A stretch of DNA of 64,000 bases, from positions 1-64,000 of the forward strand of contig NZ_JAQUOY010000008.1 in assembly GCF_028716865.1 (NCBI RefSeq), given 5' to 3'. This DNA comes from Candidatus Methylomirabilis sp. (GTDB taxonomy: Bacteria > Methylomirabilota > Methylomirabilia > Methylomirabilales > Methylomirabilaceae). Position 1 is the stretch's first letter. Each line of letters begins with the position of its first letter. Both the position numbers and the translations under genes were made by a program. Below, one piece after another: positions 61,394-64,000 of this stretch. The notes under the pieces are model-generated. The model searched no databases. It was not told where the DNA came from and saw nothing but the letters and a program-made list of their open reading frames with translations.

Positions 61394-61894
61394 CTAAACC
61401 TGCTGATGCTGCGCCATGGAGTAGTAGCTTCCGGCCGGCTCGATGATGATGTGATCGTGGAGCTTCAGCGCCAGCGTCTCGGCCGCAAGTACGAGCAAGT
61501 GGGTGAGATCGAGGTCGTGCTGGCTTGGCTGGGTGTTGCCGGAGGGGTGGTTGTGGGCAACGATGATCGCCGCTGCACCAAAGAGCAGGGCGAATCGGAA
61601 GACGATCTTTGAATCAACAGTGGTTTGGTCTTGGCCGCCGCTTGCAGCGACCTTATAGCCCGTGATCCGGCTGCGGGAGTTTAGGCAGAGCACCACAAAA
61701 TGCTCTTGGTCGGCATCCAACTGCCGGTAGATGGCCTGAAGGATGGCAACCGCCTCCCCTACCGATCCGCAACGCTCATCGAGCCCGGGCTCTCTGACCT
61801 CCAGTGTCACCGTTGCGGTCTTAAGCCTGTAGCGGGTCGCTGGGGCTTCAGACCTTACACTTGGCAAGAGCGCTAATTGCACGTGCTTTCCCAT
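61394..61894 (-). CDS. RadC-family JAB/MPN domain protein
   Basis: 166 residues. Strand-helix core FVVLCLNSRSRITGYKVAASG, written here as FVVLCLNSRSRI; JAMM metal motif in VAHNHPSGNTQPSQHDLDLT; final LALKLHDHIII. RadC-like proteins are frequent on plasmids, prophages and integrative elements; they are metalloproteases/isopeptidase folds of uncertain function. ATG 61894 with AAAGGAGG 9 nt upstream. Supports a mobile origin of the 58.8-64 kb cluster. Confidence 0.9.
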   Translation of the reverse strand: MGKHVQLALLPSVRSEAPATRYRLKTATVTLEVREPGLDERCGSVGEAVAILQAIYRQLDADQEHFVVLCLNSRSRITGYKVAASGGQDQTTVDSKIVFRFALLFGAAAIIVAHNHPSGNTQPSQHDLDLTHLLVLAAETLALKLHDHIIIEPAGSYYSMAQHQQV

Positions 61895-61903
61895 GCCTCC
61901 TCA

Positions 61904-61936
61904 CCTCCTTTCACCCCACAACAGACCCGATCCCAT
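61904..61936 (-). promoter_or_regulatory. Shared leader block, copy 2 (before radC)
   Basis: ATGGGATCGGGTCTGTTG (61936-61919) followed by AAAGGAGG (61911-61904), as in copy 1 at 61324-61291. Confidence 0.55.
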
Positions 61937-62249
61937 CCGGCGAAGCCGGAGAGGGGACGACCCCAGCGATAGGGAACTAAAGGAGAGTGGAAAGTGGGAG
62001 GGATCAGGGCGCGGAGTCTGGGGGCACGGATCAGGCGGAGCCTGTTCCGTGAGGCGCGGCGAGGGAAGGCGGGGCGGCCAAGCATTGCGGTATTTAGGTG
62101 CAAGGCGCAGGACCCCCAGCCCGAGCGAGGTCCGTCAGGATCTCGCGGCAGCCGATGCCGCGCCGTACCCAGGTGGAGCGCCCGATCGGCGGCAGGGGGA
62201 GCCCCAAGGGGGCGGTGGCGGGAGGGCGGGGGAAGAGGACCATCCGCAC
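61937..62249. other. GC-rich gap without recognisable gene
   Basis: About 310 bp between the SLOG gene and radC. Frames are open on both strands because of high GC, but none has a convincing RBS, family signature or codon pattern. It includes several GGCGG/GGGAG runs. Confidence 0.35.
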
Positions 62250-62277
62250 AAAAAAGGCCCCGGTCAGGTCGCCGGGG
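62250..62277 (-). terminator. Rho-independent terminator of the SLOG gene
   Basis: On the minus strand CCCCGG-CGACCTGA-CCGGGG is followed by CCTTTTTTGTG. The TGA in the loop is the stop codon of the SLOG-domain gene. It separates that gene from the radC operon. Confidence 0.75.
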
Positions 62278-63721
62278 TCATGGCCGCCTTGCGGCTCTGG
62301 TAAGCGCCCCACAGGACGGCCCATTCGTGCGAAGGGAGCGATCCGAGACCGTTTCGCTGGCGCCGGTGCAGCTCGGTTCCAAGCTTCGGCACGTCGTGCT
62401 CGTGAGCCCGAGCGATCCGACGGAGCAGCGCCGCGGCGTGGGTCGAGAGACGCATCCCACGGTGAAGCTCGTCCTTGCGCTGTCGGTAGCGTGTCCAGGC
62501 CGCGCCCGCCTGATCGTGGGTGAGGGACATTCCGTAGAGCGCCCGACCCAGTTCCGCCAGATCGGGGAGGGATGGGCAGGCATCGATCCGGCCGACAAGG
62601 TCACGGAACCAGGCCGGCTGGGTCTCGAGCCATGGCGTAACATCGGGTTCGGGGCCGAGATGCCCGACCACGTGATAGCCGACGGAGGACAGCACGGGGG
62701 TCTCCTCTTCGGCCTCACCCTCCTCCTGGTACGGTTCGGCATCGTCCATAGGATCGTCGGCCTGTTCCAGCATGGCCAGTTGCACCACCAAGCGGAAGAG
62801 CCCACGCCGGACGGTCTCAGTGCCCCATTCGAGAGCCTCAGCCACGTAGTAGGCAACGACCTGTTCATCGGCATCGAGCGCAAGGAAGAGTTCGCCCAGT
62901 TCCACCGCCGTAGCGGCGTCACAGCCGAACCGTTTTCGGAGCGCCGGGACCGAGAGGAACGCGGGCCGACCGTCCGAGTCATTCAAGTGCGGCGCGACGA
63001 TCGTGTCACCCGCCACCTCGCAACGCTCGAACCAGAGCCGGTCGCCTTGCGACAGCGACGCGACATGGACGAAGGTTTCGTGAATGGGGCAGCCGCCCTC
63101 GGCGGGGATACGAACGATCTCCGGCAACGATTTGAAAGGCGAGGGTGATTCGGGGGGATCCGGCACCCACCGGAAGCCACCCGCCCAAGCGTCCGAAGAA
63201 CACCGCAGCGGAACCCAGCGCCCCCCATCGAACGTCGGCAGGACCGCGCCCCCGCCACAGACGAACGCCACCACCCGAAGGCCCCGAGCCAGGGCACAAC
63301 GGAGGGTGAAGTGAGTGCCCCGTGACGGGCCGTGCAGGAAGGCCACGACCCCCGCCGCCGATTCCACCAAGGCCGCCGTGCGTGATTTAAGGGCGGCAAC
63401 GGCGACATCCCGCGAAGCCCCGCGAACGAGCGACCCGGACACCACCGAGCCCCCCAGCGCCGAGAACCGGGCCAGGGACCCACGGCAATCCCGAGGCGCA
63501 ACGGAGACATCGCCGGGAAGGGTGACGACCGACGTGGCGCAGGCCCCGCCACCCGCGTTGACAAGGGACCGAAGCGTGAACAGATCAGCCCCGACCGCCC
63601 CGCCCGACCCGACACCGAGGCCACGACCCAGGAGGGAGCGGACCACCGAAGCAACCCGGGGTTCCCACGACGACGGAAGCGACCGCGAACCAACAACCGC
63701 AACGTAACGACCAGCAGCCAT
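62264..63721 (-). CDS. SLOG (DprA/LOG-like) domain protein with unknown C-terminal half
   Basis: 485 residues. N-terminal Rossmann-type SLOG domain: YVAVVGSRSLPSSWEP, GRGLGVGSGGAVGADLFTL, GVVAFLHGPSRGTHFTL. Such domains bind nucleotide-derived ligands in DprA, LOG and many predicted defence sensors. Residues ~215-485 contain HLNDSDGRPAFLSVPALRKRF and acidic helices but match nothing I know. Very GC-rich, unlike its neighbours in the defence operon. RBS GGGAGG before ATG 63721. Could be a DNA-processing protein or a ligand-sensing effector. Confidence 0.72.
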   Translation of the reverse strand: MAAGRYVAVVGSRSLPSSWEPRVASVVRSLLGRGLGVGSGGAVGADLFTLRSLVNAGGGACATSVVTLPGDVSVAPRDCRGSLARFSALGGSVVSGSLVRGASRDVAVAALKSRTAALVESAAGVVAFLHGPSRGTHFTLRCALARGLRVVAFVCGGGAVLPTFDGGRWVPLRCSSDAWAGGFRWVPDPPESPSPFKSLPEIVRIPAEGGCPIHETFVHVASLSQGDRLWFERCEVAGDTIVAPHLNDSDGRPAFLSVPALRKRFGCDAATAVELGELFLALDADEQVVAYYVAEALEWGTETVRRGLFRLVVQLAMLEQADDPMDDAEPYQEEGEAEEETPVLSSVGYHVVGHLGPEPDVTPWLETQPAWFRDLVGRIDACPSLPDLAELGRALYGMSLTHDQAGAAWTRYRQRKDELHRGMRLSTHAAALLRRIARAHEHDVPKLGTELHRRQRNGLGSLPSHEWAVLWGAYQSRKAAMTPAT

Positions 63722-63847
63722 GACGCACCTCCCGAAGCAACGGCCGGGACCAGCCCCGACACCACCCGCAAGCCCAATGCAAGCAGGTATAAAAAGGAGA
63801 CCGCCCCAGGTGGAGCAAGGCCGATGTTCGGAAGAGAGAGTTATGCT

Positions 63848-64000
63848 ATGGCAACAGATAGAGGGAGGCCGGATTGGTGGGGATCGGCAACCATCGGAAG
63901 GCCGCTGCGGAATGGTTTCGCCGGAGTCACCGAAGGCCGAAACGAAGTGGAGGACCTCCGGCCCAGCCCCCGAGGAATAAATGGAGGGGACCCGCTGGGG
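63848..64000 (+). CDS. Possible partial gene at the window edge
   Basis: ATG 63848, preceded by AGAGAGAG, opens 51 codons that remain open to the end (MATDRGRPDWWGSATIGRPL...). TATAAA at ~63789 could be a -10 element for it. No family recognised; GC-rich DNA makes chance openness likely. Confidence 0.25.
   Translation, partial: MATDRGRPDWWGSATIGRPLRNGFAGVTEGRNEVEDLRPSPRGINGGDPLG

Overview
The window reads as chromosomal DNA of a Gram-negative bacterium: Pal-type, BamE-like and cytochrome lipoproteins, periplasmic c-type cytochromes, a periplasmic copper nitrite reductase. GC looks like the high fifties, and genes are tightly packed with many ATGA/GTGA stop-start overlaps. No marker gene fixes the taxonomy. 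My best guess, from gene content, GC and the scattered short CAGC/TATC-type intergenic repeats, is a relative of 'Candidatus Methylomirabilis' (NC10 / Methylomirabilota). Treat this as inference.

Layout. (1) 1-4.9 kb, housekeeping: end of a class V aminotransferase, serA, hisZ, purA, tRNA-Lys(UUU). (2) 5.2-6.8 kb, small accessory zone: an RHH/PIN toxin-antitoxin pair, a broken UPF0175 antitoxin gene on the minus strand, and a decayed IS3-type transposase. (3) 6.8-14.3 kb, a duplicated module: two paralogous TetR regulators, each behind a TTGACA promoter with two GAC-N6-GTC palindromes 18 bp apart, followed by envelope genes. The first module has lost the 5' ends of two genes that are intact in the second. 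A ClC chloride channel and a c-type cytochrome lie between. (4) 14.3-34.7 kb, an osmoadaptation island: MscS, DUF5752, TreT-like trehalose synthase, membrane-anchored OtsA, OtsB, histidine kinase and receiver, glycerate kinase, glucosyl-3-phosphoglycerate synthase-like enzyme, a matching HAD phosphatase, a second glycosyltransferase, two more membrane proteins, a complete sugar ABC transporter and an SUMF1-type protein. (5) 34.7-41.5 kb, ions, copper and nitrogen: attenuator-like leader, cytochrome c, NhaA, CopA, cupredoxin, NirK. (6) 41.7-43.2 kb, a scrapyard where 5' acetate kinase, internal phosphoketolase and a 5' nuclease fragment are joined. (7) 43.3-58.7 kb, a large, almost gapless, predicted anti-phage operon: SNF2 helicase with DUF3883, AlbA_2/ATPase protein, HD hydrolase, YwgA/SocA-like protein, RecF/OLD-type ATPase with a TOPRIM partner, DUF1156 DNA methylase and DUF499 ATPase. 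(8) 58.8-64 kb, a minus-strand mobile-element-like cluster: RecB-family nuclease, RAD52-type annealase, small proteins, RadC and a SLOG-domain protein.

The most unusual signal is in region 7. The last ~45 codons of the helicase recur twice inside the operon. One copy is a free 41-aa ORF. The other is fused in frame to a copy of the first ~39 codons of the methylase, giving an 82-aa chimeric gene that keeps 4-bp overlaps with both neighbours. These tails separate the three cargo modules of the operon. They look like recombination scars or anchors of a modular defence locus, or like retained small proteins mimicking the helicase and methylase ends.
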